A stretch of DNA of 64,000 bases from Cocos nucifera (taxonomy: Eukaryota > Streptophyta > Magnoliopsida > Arecales > Arecaceae), in NCBI GenBank assembly GCA_006176705.1, contig QRFJ01002473.1, forward strand, positions 62,001 through 126,000. Direction: 5' to 3'. Made by a program: the position numbers and the translations under genes. Under the pieces are notes generated by a model. It worked only from the letters and a program-made list of their open reading frames with translations. It was not told the origin of the DNA and did no database searches. Numbering within the stretch: the stretch's first letter is position 1; every line of letters begins with the position of its first letter. Of the stretch, positions 9,538-21,867 are shown piece after piece.

Positions 9538-12292
9538 TGTCATGCCCCCGACTCGAGATTATGAGCCAATGATCATGGCAGCCGCCGCACACTCGTAGAA
9601 AACTCTTTCTACAAGCATACAAGGCATTTCATCATGCTATCATAAAGCAACAACAAAAAAATTAATCAATAAATTAAATTCAAAATTTAAGTAATTAAAA
9701 TCTATTTCAATATCTCATAAAATTCAATAATATTTAAAAGATCTTACATCAGCTTCAATAAAATTTTTATCTAAAATAAAAGTATCGATGTTCTACTTCT
9801 AATCATCCTGTCTATCTCTAATCACTCTTCCATACATACTTCTATATTATCTTATTTCTCAATATCTATAAAAATAATAAAATAGAAATAATGAGTTAGA
9901 TAGTTCAATAAGTAATGATCACTTTAACTATAATTTATCAAGTAAATAAAATAAATTATTACTTATAGAAAATAAGCATATAGAGTTTATCAGTTCGAAA
10001 TCAATTTTCATTATGCAGTACTTTCGAAATATTTATCATGTCAAATTCTATCTTTTTGAGTTTCTTTCAAAAATTTAGTTTTCTTTCAAATTATCAAATT
10101 CTTATCAGTTATTCTTATCAATCATTCTCATTAACCATAAGCTATGACCACATTATCCATGTAGTAGGGTCATAATACTGCATATCATCTTGCGGTGAGC
10201 TATGAATCATTTGACAGCAATGTCCTTCAAAACCACTAATCTACTGGCAGTTTGTCGCTGGTCTACTGGCGATATAAATCCTCAAGACTAAATCTTTGCT
10301 GATGTATTAACCATCATTGGTGGAGTCCTCCACATAGTCAGGTTGAGAGTTCAAAATATTTTAATTCATAATTCTTTTCATAATGCATGTTTCTTATTTC
10401 AGTTTGATAAGAATGCACATAATAATATGATATCAAAATCAATCAAGTATAATATATAATAAGATCAATACTTTAAATCATGCTTTATTATAATATTTTA
10501 AAAATAAAATATTTTTAATAATAAAATATCATTCATCAAATTCATGCATCATTTCATAAATCAAGTCAAGAAAATATATCATAAATTATTGATAAATCTA
10601 GAAAAGGTGAAACATTACTTATCTAGTATGCATTTCAATAAATCCATATTATTCTTGCAATTTTTTTTCAAAATCTTCTATTCATAGATCATGTCGTAGA
10701 ATCCCATTATCAGATATCTACAATCCTATAGAAGATCAATTTTAATAATTAGAAAAGATGCAAATAATCTGAAAAGATAGATTGATGACAATCACATGTA
10801 ATGGTTTGGGTCAGTCTGATCATCTCAACCTCATCGATCAAGGTTAGACTGGGAGATAGATGGTTGAAAGTTTATTTATCTAGGTCAAAATTGGATTTGA
10901 AGTGGTAGGATCAAGAATCTTTCACTAAGTTTATAAATCAAGTGGAGAGATAAAATCAAAGGAGAGAGAAACTTTGAAGATAAATAGAAACTAATCAAGT
11001 GATATAGTCTGACAATCCGAACGATCAGATCAAGATAATTTAAATCAAATCATGATAAAATTATCATAGATAATTTAATAAAATTATGAATGATAAAATC
11101 TACTGGTATTGGATCTGAGCAAGATGGATGTCGGTACGTTATCCAGCAATCATTGATCAAGACCCCTTCACTAGGATCGTTCAAATTTATCATAAATCTT
11201 TTCAAAGATCTAGAAAATCTTAGGAGAGAGAAATTATAAAGAAACTAGCAATCTAGAGAGGGAATTATAGAGAGAGAAAATACTAGAGAGAAAATAGAGA
11301 GAAAGTTGTAGAGAGAGAAAGTTGAGAGGGAAAGAGAGAAAGAGAGGGAAGAGGGAAAATCTTCTTCTTTCTTTTTTTTTCTTGCTTTCTCTTTTTTAAA
11401 AAATCCAAGAATCATGTTAGAGAGAGAAATAGGAGAGAAAAAGTAGAGAGAGAAAATAAATTTTCTAGAGAGAGATAATTAGATTCAAAATTTGAGATGG
11501 AAGAGAGGGAAGAGAGAGAAATTCTCTCTTTCCTTTCTTTTCTTTTTTTTCTTTTTCTTCTTTCTCTTTTTCTTTTTTTTTCTTTCTTTCTTTCTTTTTC
11601 TTTTTTTTATTGGGCTTTGCCTTCATGAAATAGAGGACCCGTGCGTCCTCTGTTTCTCTCTTCCTTTTTTTTCATTTGGGCTAGAATAGGGGATCTATGG
11701 ATCTCTGTCTCCTCTTCCTCCGACTTCATGACATCCCATCCAAATGGGTGGGGTTTAGCTCATAGCGGTGCAACCATGGCTCCCTGGTCAGGAATCAACG
11801 GCGATAGACGGTGCCAAAAAGAGCATAAATTGGGATAGCAAAAATAAGGAATTTTGGAATGAGATTTTTCTCAAGAAATTTCTTAATTAAACCACCAAAA
11901 TCTCAGCCTACAAATCAAGGAAGAATAGAAGGAGGGTTTTCTTAAGAATTTATCTTACTTTTTGGTAGATTTTGTGGTGTTTCTTTAGCAGACATGGTGA
12001 GGGCCATCCGAAAATCAAGGGCAAGCCAGAGGGAGAAGGATGGTGAAAGGGAGAGGAAGATGGTGGTGAGTGGTTGTTCATGGAGGGAACAAGGGTCTCC
12101 TCTTATAGAGGTGCCTTAGAGTTTGATTCAAACTCCCCTTCCACCGAAGAAGAAGACTCCCTTCGAGAATCTTCTTTCTTCAATTCTTTCTTTCTTTCTT
12201 TCTTTTGGTTTATGCTTCAAAATTTGTGCAGAGATCTTATTAGGCCCTTGTCTTTGAAGTTGGGTGGGGTTAAACTAGGTTGGGATATTATA
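9538..12292. mobile_element. Solo LTR inside copia C
   Basis: A 2.75 kb block starting TGTCATGCCCCCGACTCGAG and ending GGGATATTATA. It interrupts the copia C RT/RNase H exactly where the frame would read on from GCCATCCTTA to AAGTATTTGAG. Flanking 5-mers are CCTTA (9533-9537) and CTTTA (12293-12297), one mismatch apart. There is no internal coding domain, so this is best read as a solo LTR left by LTR-LTR recombination. The final CA has become TA. I cannot assign the family or orientation. Short frames inside (e.g. a Phe-rich one near 11492) come from the pyrimidine tract. Confidence 0.75.
11217..11620. repeat. Purine then pyrimidine low-complexity tracts
   Basis: A GAGAGAAA-rich run (11217-11520) is followed by a TTCTTTCTTTT-rich run (11519-11610) inside the solo LTR. 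The two are near-complementary in composition and could form a long imperfect hairpin. A shorter TTCTTTC run recurs at 12175-12205. Confidence 0.7.
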
Positions 12293-12297
12293 CTTTA

Positions 12298-12835
12298 AGT
12301 ATTTGAGAAATACTAAGGACCAGTGGCTAGTTTATGGTGAGTTAGATCTAAAACTTGAGGGGTTTATAGACTCTAGCTTTCAATCTGATCATGATGATAG
12401 TAGAAGTGTGTCGGGATATATCTTTATCCTAAATGATGGAGCAATTAGCTGAAAGAATTCTAAGCAGCACACTGTAGCAGACTCTATTTGTGAGGTGGAG
12501 TACATCACAGCATCAAATGCCATGAAGAAATCTGTGTGGTTGAGAAAATTTATCACCGAGCTCAGAGTAGCATCCTTTCTTGATGGTCCGATCCTACTCT
12601 ACTACGATAGCACTGGTGCCATTGCTTTGATGAAGGGACTGAAGGCATACTAGCAGATGAAGCACATACTGTGCTACTACCACCTGATTTGAAAGATCAT
12701 GGATCGAGGTGACGTCTACCTTTAGAAGATCGATGGAAAGAAGAACCTAGCTGACTCTTTCATTAAAGCCTTGATGGTAAAGGAGTTCTATAACCACAAG
12801 TCGAAGATGGATATTAGATACTATACCGAGTGACT
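12298..12835 (+). pseudogene. Copia C RNase H remnant
   Basis: Continuation of the copia C polyprotein after the solo LTR. It reads LRNTKDQWLVYGELDLKLE, then GFIDSSFQSDHDDS (first catalytic Asp region), SKQHTVADSICEVEYITAS (the usual A-E-Y has become V-E-Y), LLYYDSTGAIAL (Asp region) and KIDGKKNLADSF. Stops occur near 12450, 12652, 12690 and 12724. A polypurine tract and the 3' LTR follow. Confidence 0.85.
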
Positions 12836-12842
12836 TTAGGAT

Positions 12843-12851
12843 AAGTGAAAG
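12843..12851 (+). other. Polypurine tract of copia C
   Basis: AAGTGAAAG directly before the 3' LTR start at 12853. Copia D has AAGTGGAAG at the same place (56224-56232). Confidence 0.65.
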
Positions 12852-12852
12852 T

Positions 12853-15351
12853 TGTTTGGAATTATGTTTCAAAACCAATCATCAGCCTATTGATAGTTAT
12901 ACAATTTTATAATTATAATCGATTTATTATTGAATAAAATAATTTTTTTAGCATTTTCATCATAAAGTCTACATCTTCTAATGAACTTCTTTGTTGTGAT
13001 GAAGTCCTTAGGACTATTTAGTTTTGATAAAGAGAGGATTTATCAATTAGTCCTTAAACCATTCATGACTAAATGATACGTTGTTAATTAGGATGATAAT
13101 GTTTATCAAGTATAGGTTACTGTATGCCATATAAGTTGGTTGTCCTCTTAACCAAAAAGTATGGAGACACTGATATGGCATATAGGTAAGATGTAAGGGT
13201 ATATCATCACTAAATCTGACCAACTCCAGAGCATTCTATTATCGAGAATTGCTCTAATGGGATATAGGTATAAGTGTCCCTTAGACTTGAGATCACCATG
13301 GTAGCTTGCAAGCAACTCACTGTACTTTAATGCCAGACTAATTCAATTTCTAATTTAGTAACGAAAGATTTTTGAGCATAGTCAAGTACCTGTGAAGTCG
13401 GTGAGTGATCAAGATGGAATTGACCACTCCAAGAGTTGGAGAAAATGCATTACTGTATTTCAATTTAGCAAAATTTTGACTAGAATAATCTATGAGATGG
13501 ATTTGATATTTTAAAATATAATATGAATGACAAAATCAAAATTGATAGTTTAACTCTGAATTATCCTATGAGCATTTAAGTCAAGGGGATAAATTATATG
13601 AAAACTATATCCATATAGATTCTAAAAATATTGCTCTACACATTCGACCTATCTGACCGTTAGGTATCATAGCTAGATGGTCACTCTAATTAGTATAGAA
13701 ATTTAATTTGGTACTACTAGCTTAGGTTCGAATCTATGGGATTACACACATAAGAGATCTCAATCTAATTGGATGGTTTTTCAATGATTTAAAATCATTT
13801 TAACCTCAAACAATCAATATGATTGATGTTTGACCTAGTGCAAGTATTGTAGGAGGATCGATTAGCAATTAAATTATTAATTGACATAATTTAATTAAGC
13901 TAAAGGATTGAGATTAAGTTTAATTAAATATAATTTAATTAGATTTAGTTTGGACTTGATTGGATCAAGTCCAATTAGTTTTTTGGATGAGCCAATTACA
14001 AGGAAGAACAAGTCCCTGTTCAATAAGGACTTATATGCATCTAATTTCTAATTTGATTAGAAATTAAACTAAATTTAAATTAAATTTAATTTAATTTAAT
14101 TTAATTTTTAGTTGGACTAAGATCATCTCTAATTAGGTTGCATTAGTTTTGATTTAATTGGATTCAAATAATAAGTTGGACCAAGTTAAAACTAGAAGTC
14201 CTAGTATGAGTAGGATTTCTCCATCTTGCGCCACCTTGCTTTCCATGCCTCCCACGCCAATTATCTTAAAATTTTTGTGAAAAATTTTATTTATAGAGAG
14301 TATCCACACCTTTTTTATATCTTCTATCATTTTAAAAGAAAATTAGTTGTGAAATAGGTCAAAACAAACAAGTTGTTTTGACCTAGATCTCTATTGGATA
14401 GAGTTTGACATATAATCTTTCCTTATTTCTTTGAGGTACCAAACCACCTAATTTCCCTCTAATTATTTCATGAAAAATAGAAGACTTATTTGCACATATT
14501 TTCTAGAGTCCATAAAAAAAAAAAAAAAAGAAGGGGATGCCCAAGAGTTGGGCACCCCAATCCTTGCTCAATTTGGACCTATCTTTCTAGGTATTTGACC
14601 AAGACAAGGATTCTATCATAACTCTCTATTTAAAGAGACTTAGGGCATGAGTTTTCTATAGGTTTTAGACCTGAGAGAGAGGTTTGGTACATAGAAAACT
14701 TGGGTGAAAAAAAGATCTGGACATGGTGCTTCATTGAGACATATACCATTATGCTTTGGTGAGAGAAAAAGAAGGAAGAAGAAAGGGTTCTTCTCTAGGG
14801 TTTTTCTAGGTTCACTTTATCCTCTTCTTCTGAGTTTTTAGAAGAGATTTACCTTTCCCAAATCCTCTATCTCTTATTCAAATTGTTGGAGGGTCCAAGG
14901 TTTGAAGAAGAAGGGTTCTGATCTGCCATCAAAGAAGGATCAGCACAGTACTAGCATATTGTGTTGATTTCCTATCACCAGACTTGAGATCAACGATCGA
15001 GGGCTTGTGTGGATATCCTATAGAGGCTGGACAAATATGCAGCTCAGAGCAATGACCTCAGCCTTAGATCAGTGAGTTGAAGAATCGATCTTGCAAAGGT
15101 GAGAGAGATTTGATCTCCCTTTACTATTTTGATTAGATCTAGTATTGCTTTGATATTGATGTGATCAACATCACCTTTGCTTTATTTTTATTTCCAGATT
15201 TAATAGCATGCATAAATCATGAGATAAGATCCTAAATGTAGGGTTAATTTATGTATTTCAATAAATTAATATGATTAGTTTATTACTTTCGTTGCATGAT
15301 TTTGAAAAAGTTTCGAAATATGCTCATGAAACCCTAGATCAGTTTCCTTCA
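12853..15351 (+). repeat. 3' LTR of copia C
   Basis: About 2.5 kb, from TGTTTGGAATTATG to TTTCCTTCA. It aligns along its whole length with the solo LTR at 49061-51544 and with the 3' LTR stub of copia D at 56234. A run of short TTAATTTAATT units lies near 14080 and an A-rich tract near 14518. No gene is contained. The boundary with D's LTR at 15352 is set by aligned ends (TTCA here, TTTCA at 51544). Confidence 0.85.
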
Positions 15352-16593
15352 CCCTCTCCATACCCTCTTCTAATTTTTGCATGAGATTTCTCATGCAAAA
15401 ATGTGTGCACCATCCTCTCTTTCTCCCTTTGACTTGATTCAAGTGTTGGACTAGTTCAAAGTAAGTTAAATTTTGAATTCAACTTAAAGTGGTTGGAGGT
15501 TGGATCCAGTCCAACATCTCAACCTTATCCCTTCTCTACGCCCTCCTCACTTTGTCACACTTCTTCGTAAATTTTTTTTTCAAAGTGGGTGCACAGAAGG
15601 AGAGTCATTCTGCTTGTTGCCTACCTAGATGAGGTGTTGGAAGTGGATAAGATACCACTTGAATTTAAATTCAAGCGAGAGGTTGAAACGAATTCAACCT
15701 CCCTATCTTATCCTAACTTTTGCGCAAGTCACATCAAAGTGTCACCTATTAAAATCAGATTTTTTTGGGCATGTGCTAGTTTGAGAGAGGCTTCATAAGA
15801 GAGCATTTCTAGAGAGAGAAACTTGAGGGGGTGCAAGTTTCTAGGCATGAGAAATTCTAAGGAAAAAGAGTCTATCCCATGCAAGTTTAAAATAGATTTT
15901 AAATTGTGCATGTCTGCAACTGAGAAAAGGGTTTCTCAAATAAATAGTGAGTGTGGCATGAGCTTCTCTTAGGCACAAAGATTTTTTTATTGGTCATAAA
16001 AATCCTGAGTGGAGACTCTAGGGTTTTGGGTGCGGGTAGCCCTAGGATTTGGACCTAGGGTTCAGGTTGAGATATTGAGCACTGTGAGTGCCCGATCACC
16101 ACATAATTCACCACACCACCTCGTCATCCTCCAATCTTTGCATCTTGACCTTCTGATATATCTAGGAGATCAAGAGAAAGGTGGTCGATTGGATCGACCA
16201 AGATCGATCATTGAAGGCTCCGACAAGGCTCTAGCACTCCGGTGGAGTTGGTCAGGACTAGGAGCTCCGTATGGACTGATCGTAGAGGCCAGATGACTAT
16301 GTAGCTACATCACGATGCGATGAAAGCTTCTTCCAGTGGTTATAGATTGCGAAGTTCGACCATCCATGCTCAGGTATTGTATTTTGAACATGAGTAGATT
16401 AGTAGATATGATTTACTAATCTTGTACATTCAATTTTTCTATTACATATAAGCATGTCTAGATTCTAGTGTAGAATTTTTGATATAATCATTGCATACAT
16501 AAAATTAATATTAAATTAATTTTAGCTTCTACTATAATTTAATTAAAAAAAATTCTCGAAAAGCATGCCTAGAATCCTGCACCGATTCCATCA
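15352..16593 (+). repeat. 5' LTR of copia D, 3' half
   Basis: Begins in mid-LTR: CCCTCTCCATACCCTCTTCT and the following TTTTGCATGA-containing stretch align with 50452-50490 of the solo LTR. It ends AATCCTGCACCGATTCCATCA immediately before the primer site. The missing 5' half is expected to the left of copia C, outside the window. Frames at 15589-15798 and 16009-16296 have no recognisable domain and lie in LTR. Confidence 0.75.
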
Positions 16594-16594
16594 G

Positions 16595-16606
16595 TGGTAT
16601 CAAAGC
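16595..16606 (+). promoter_or_regulatory. Primer binding site of copia D (initiator tRNA-Met type)
   Basis: TGGTATCAAAGC one base after the LTR end. It differs by one base from the TGGTATCAGAGC complementary to the 3' end of plant initiator Met-tRNA, the common primer of plant copia elements. Confidence 0.85.
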
Positions 16607-18400
16607 ACTAGATCACATGACATGCTTTATACATTAATTAGAATATGAATGCATGCATACATGATATGTTTTAGATCCAGATAACTTAGTAATCGAGAAT
16701 GAATGAGCCACCAAGCCATCTGGTCATAAGGGATAAGCATGGTTTAAAGGCTATCTCTTTCCATTCAATGGGGATCTCTTATAGCAGTAGGAATGCCATC
16801 GTGAACTCATTCATTAAGATGAATAGTGAAAGAATTTTGTTTATTAAAATTATTTCAAATTGAAAGTTAAACATGAATGAGTTTAGATTAGATCTAAAAT
16901 ATTGATTCATGGTTTAATTTTCATTATGCTTAATTTTCTGTTATGAAACTAATAATAGATTATTGTTTATAAAATAAGTCGACCTATTTCTAAAATGAGT
17001 TAACTCATTTAGTGAATAGAAAATAGAAAAAACCATTTAAAATTTAAAAATTATTTTTGAAATGTCAAACCCCAACTCATCAGTCCAAAAACTTAATTAA
17101 AAGAATTAAATGTTATCTAGTAGGATCTAGAATTATGAATTAAAGATCCTAAGACAATAGCATAAGACTGTGGATTAAAGGGTTAGATGAATTAGGTCCA
17201 TTAATTGGGTTAGACCTAAGGTTACATGAAGAATAGACTTAACTAGAGTAATTGATCAAATCTAACTAAATGTTAAATTAGATTAGGTTAAGGACACTCT
17301 AGATTCAACTTTAATAGTTGTAGTTGGACAAGTTCATGTCTTTAACAAGGGCCAAGATGGACTTGATTCATAGCTAAGCGGTCAAGTCCGAAATTATTAG
17401 GTCGATCAGATTGAATCTAATTAACCAATTAATGTCTAAGGTAAGTTTGATAGTCTAGATCAGTGGTTTTTAATTGGGAGCTACTCACACTGATTTGATC
17501 TTTGATGAGTTAATGGTATATCCCTTCCACTAATCTTACTTGCTTGGTTGATATGATCGATCAGGATTTGATTAGATCATTTAGTGATTCGAGCTGATCG
17601 ATGTCATTAGGAATTAGTTTGACTGATTTTAATTAGTAAGACTGAGTTAGATGCCCATGGACTGAAATTGATCATAGTCCTCATCTATTGACTTAGTGAA
17701 ATCAGTAGGAGGATTTGACTTGGTGAAGTCAGTAGAAGTAAATTGGTTTGTGTCTTCTCTATCCTTAAGTCATATATAAACTAAATTCTCTAAATTATTA
17801 GATCTTTAAAAATGATAAAATTATGGAGATAACTGAGTCATAGCCTTCCATTAAAGTGAATGGTAATGAGTCCAATTTTTTAGGTAGACATTGAAGGTTC
17901 CTTATACCTAGTGTTCATTTGGATATTGGAATTACCATCCATCAAATAATGATTAGATTGCACTCTCCGAATGGCGATTAGGTTGACTAGAGCTTTCCTC
18001 AAGCCTGGTCTTCGTTCGTTTGATGCATCAAACTCAATCATGTTAATGGTTGGATCTAACCAGACATTTTCAGTGGAGACCATGGCCTACTGAATTAGCT
18101 TTTGGGGTAAAATCAAATTATTAAAAATTATTTCGATAAATAATTAGTTATGAACATACCTATAAATGCATACGGGTTGGCTAAGCTTTCTTCGGGCCTG
18201 TTTGTAGTCTATATAGATTCCAGTATCCACTAAGGAGTTAGTGTAATTTCTCAAATTAAAGATAGAGACTACCAATTCATAAAAATAGTAGAAGGATCTT
18301 TAGACTAAAGTCCAAGTCTTTAAGATTAAATAATTCAAGTACTAATATGATCTTATATTTTTCTTTCAGTTGAATAGAATGGCTAGTGTAAGTCTGCTCT
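16607..18400 (+). other. Untranslated leader of copia D
   Basis: No gene. AT-rich and collinear with 5011-6715 of copia C, including a CCCCAAC block near 17065 and ATGTCTTTAACAAG near 17335. Confidence 0.7.
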
Positions 18401-18900
18401 ATTCACTGTTGGATAGTGACAAACTTATAGGACCTGATTTCAAGAAGTCTAGTATTGATCCTAATCAAATAAACCCATGGAGGAATGGCCCTCTTGATTC
18501 GAATAGGCTGAATAGGAGAAATTAGCAAGAAGTCGCTAGTCAAGGCTATTATATGACAACACTTTGTAATTTCTCTATTTGTGATATATCTACTTGGATA
18601 ATGGATACCAGGAGTCCAGTTCACATATGCGATTCATTGTATAGACTTCAAATTAATAGAAAGTTTGAGAATGATGATAGATTTTTGAATGTTGGGGATG
18701 GAATAAATGTTCCAGTCCTAGCATTGAAAACTCTTAAGCTTATTTTCAATACTAATAATGTCATTTTAAGTAACTATCACTATTGTCCATTTTTTATGTT
18801 GAACATAATATCTATTGGACTTTTGGCCCAAGATGGTTATTGTTTGTCAATAAAAAAAATTATTATGATATAATTATGAATGATGTTATAATAATATGAG
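18401..18900 (+). pseudogene. Copia D gag stub and protease
   Basis: The gag N-terminus (LLYSLLDSDKLIGPDF near 18400) runs straight into the region just upstream of the protease, so gag and its zinc knuckle are deleted, at different break points from those in copia C. The protease follows: STWIMDTRSPVHICDSLY, with the catalytic D-T-G changed to D-T-R, then FLNVGDGINVPVLAL and YHYCPFFMLNIISIGLLAQ. A frame break occurs near 18860 in an A-run. Confidence 0.8.
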
Positions 18901-18949
18901 AATAATTAAAAAATATTTATGTTTAATCACAGTCTATTAGTGTAAAGTA

Positions 18950-19850
18950 TACGTCAAATAAACATCCAAAACTAGATAATGTCATTGATGCCTATCTTTG
19001 GCACTATCAACTCGATCATATAAATAAAAATAGGATCAATAGGTTAGTCAAGGAGCATATCCTTGATATTGATAATTATGAATCATTGACTACCTGTGAG
19101 TACTATCTTCTTGCTAAGATAACCAAATCACCTTTTACTGGAAAGGGTGAATGGGCCACTGATCTTCTGGATCTAGTATATAGTGATATATAAGGACCTA
19201 TGAACACATGTACCAGAGGTGGATATTACTACTTCATCACATTTATTGATAACCTATCTAGGTATGTGTACATCTATCTTATGAAGAATAAATCTGATTC
19301 ATTTGAAATGTTCAAATGATATCGCAATGAGGTAGAAAAATAACATCAAAAGAGTATTAAAACTCTTCGATTAGACCAAGAAGGTGATACCTTTCTAATG
19401 AGTTTTTGATATATTTAGGAAAGAATGGTATTCTCTCATAATGGACCCCTCATGGAACACCACAGTATAATGGTGTATCTGAAAGAAGAAATTAGATCCT
19501 GTTAGACATGGTTCGGTCCATGATGGGGTTTGCAAGTCTGCTAATTTCTTTCTAGGGTTATGCACTTGAGACTACTTCTTATGTTTTGAACAATGTTCCA
19601 AGCAAGTCTATTGCAAAGACTCCATATGAGATATAGATTGGGTGTAGGCTGACACTTTCTCATATTAGGGTTTGGAGATGTCTGGCTTATGTTAAATATT
19701 TGTAGGCAAAAAAGCTTGGATCTAGATCTGATAAATGCTTGTTTATAGAGTACCCAAGAAAACTAGGAGTTATTACTTCTACCTTGCTGAAGAACAAAAG
19801 ATGTTTATCAGCAATAGGATAGTCTTTTTGGAAAAGATGTTCTTTAAGAA
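18950..19850 (+). pseudogene. Copia D integrase remnant
   Basis: Reads LWHYQLDHINKNRINRL (Cys and Gly of the zinc domain changed), TCEYYLLAKITKSPF, then core pieces around 19180-19500, and TPYEI near 19620 with the expected Trp replaced by a stop. The downstream stretch reads RVPKKTRSYYFYLAEEQKMF (19744 onward). At least five stops and a frameshift near 19385 kill the frame. Confidence 0.8.
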
Positions 19851-20039
19851 AGGAATAATTATCTCTAAGGTTGAGCTTGGTGAAGTTCAACAGGTGGAAG
19901 AACCAACATATTCTAGTAAATCTACAGAACTGGATTTGATAAGATCAAATCCAGAACTTGTTATAGAGGTACCCTTAAGGAGATATGGTAAAGTACCACA
20001 TCAACTGGATAGATACTATGATTTCTTGGTCTGAAATGG

Positions 20040-20999
20040 TGATCCTATCGAACTCGATGAGAATGATGAGGACTCGATCACGTACATAGATGCCATATAG
20101 AGGTTCGACTCTGATAAGTGGCTGAAAGCCATGGAGTCCGAAATAAAGTCCATAATGATCAATAGTGTATGGACATTGGTTAATCCACCTAAAGAGGTAA
20201 AATCCATTGGGTGTAAGTAAACTTTTAGAAAAAAAAAGGAGCACAGACGAGAAGGTGGAGACCTATAAAGCTCATCTGATTATCAAGAGATATCGTCAGC
20301 ATTATGGTATTGAGTATGATGAGATATTTTTCTTGATGGCAATGCTCAAGTCCATTCAGATTATGCTTGTGATAACAGCATACCTGAAATATGAGATCTG
20401 ACAAATGAATATGAAGACAACATTTCTAAATGGAGAGCTAGACAAAGAGGTGTATATGATACAACTTGAAGAATTCACATCCATAGATGAGTCCAAGGAG
20501 TGCAAGCTTCAGAGATCCATTTATAGATTGAAGCAGGCATCTCGAAGTTAGAACATGCATTTTGATAAGGTGATCAGAACATATGACTTCATTAAGAACA
20601 GAGAAAAATCCTGCATCATTAAATCGGTTAATGGTTCTATAGTCATATTTCTTGTATTATATGTGGATGATATTCTCTCAATCAGGAATGACATCTCTAC
20701 ATTACATGGAATAAAGGTTTTGCTATCATCTCAATTCTTCATGAAGGACTTGAGAGAAGCTTCCGACATTCTAGAAATAAAGATCTATAGAGATAGATCT
20801 AAAAGATTGCTTGGGTTATCCCAGTCCACATTCATGATACCATGCTGAAGAGGTTCAGCATGGCAAATTTTAAAAAAGGCTATCTCCTGATGGGCCATGG
20901 ATATACTCTCTCAAAGAGGGATTGTCCGACAACTCCTTTAGAGAGAGAGCATGTGAGTAGAATACCATATGCTTCGATAGTGGGGTCTATCATGTACGC
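20040..20999 (+). pseudogene. Copia D reverse transcriptase remnant
   Basis: The RT N-terminal block (SDKWLKAMESEIKSIMINSVW near 20110) is followed by a frame break near 20235, then VETYKAHLIIKRYRQHYGIEY, a stop at 20400, and the active site LYVDDILSIRND near 20655. The thumb reads FFMKDLREASDILEIKIYRD. It stops at 20999 in SIMYA, where gypsy A is inserted; RNase H resumes at 55594. Confidence 0.85.
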
Positions 21000-21238
21000 T
21001 ATTAGGGATAAAATAACCCCCATCGAAGTTCTTAGCCAAAGTCCTTAGCCGTCGACCTCTCTCTTATTGGAATTCATCGATCTCCTTAGTAACAAGTTCA
21101 TACTACAGAACCTCTTGAAACCACATAGAAGTTCAGTGACACAATCTTAAATAGTGAAGGAGAACTGTTGTAATACTAACCTTGCCTTTTGATTAAAACT
21201 GAATGACAGGCTCAGGGCCCGACTGCACTCCTTCCAGA

Positions 21239-21475
21239 CGAACTCCTCCAGTCAAACTTCTTTTTGATGAACTCCTCCAATCGTACTCCTTTTGGACGAA
21301 CTCCTCTAGTCATATTTCTTCTAGATGAACTCCTCCAATCATGCTCCCTTCGAACGAACTCCTCCAATCGCACACCTTTTGGACGAACTCCTCCAGCAGC
21401 ACTCCTTCCAGTCGAATTCCTTCTGAATGAACTCCTTCAATCATGCTCCTTCTGGCAGTGCTCCTTCTAGTCGCG
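21239..21475 (+). repeat. 29-bp minisatellite in gypsy A 5' LTR
   Basis: Degenerate tandem repeats with consensus near GAACTCCTCCAATCGCACTC plus CTTTTGGAC, 29 bp. GAACTCCTC recurs every 29 bp (21239, 21268, 21297 and so on). The 3' LTR has about three more units. Confidence 0.85.
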
Positions 21476-21858
21476 AACCTACATAATCTCTATTATGCCT
21501 GTCAGCTGGAGCCATCCAAAGGAATCTCGTCAAATCACTGATACATAACAATCGCTCCATGAAGGATGGAGCATAGAACTTCAAATCTCAATTTAGGGGA
21601 AACCTACTTGCGCGCAGCCCAGGAAGCTTTCAAACTTCTTAAAGCCACCAGACATTGCCCCCAACAGACTTTGGCCAGTCATAAGTCCACCACATACATC
21701 AAAGTTTCCAACCTATGTTCAAACTCCAACAAAGGGATCTCCACCACCTACACATCACAATAAACAACAACTTATCCCCATAATAAACTCCACATGGCCT
21801 AAGTAGCCCACTACCAGATAGTTATGGCTGTCACCATTAGTTTGTTATATGCTCTATC

Positions 21859-21867
21859 TATAAAAAA
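21859..21867 (+). promoter_or_regulatory. LTR TATA box of gypsy A
   Basis: TATAAAAAA in the 5' LTR, repeated in the 3' LTR at 55338-55346. Gypsy E has TATATAAAAG at 57681-57690 in the aligned place. About 240 bp remain to the LTR end. Confidence 0.6.

Larger units (their letters stand above)
5011..15351 (+). mobile_element. Ty1/copia element C (interrupted, 5' part lost)
   Basis: Plus-strand copia remnant with domain order leader, gag remnant, protease, integrase, reverse transcriptase, RNase H, 3' LTR. Its 5' LTR and primer site are replaced by gypsy B, whose LTR ends at 5010. A solo LTR (9538-12292) splits RT from RNase H. It is the same family as copia D and copia F. Its 3' LTR ends at 15351 and is followed immediately by mid-LTR sequence of copia D, which suggests C inserted into D's 5' LTR. 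Confidence 0.85.

Noticed and set aside
11492..11689. Phe/Leu-rich 65-residue frame resembling a membrane peptide
   Set aside because: Encoded by the TTCTTT microsatellite of a solo LTR.
21239..21475. Regular 29-bp repeats, reminiscent of a CRISPR array
   Set aside because: Units are directly adjacent with no spacers, degenerate, and lie in a plant LTR.
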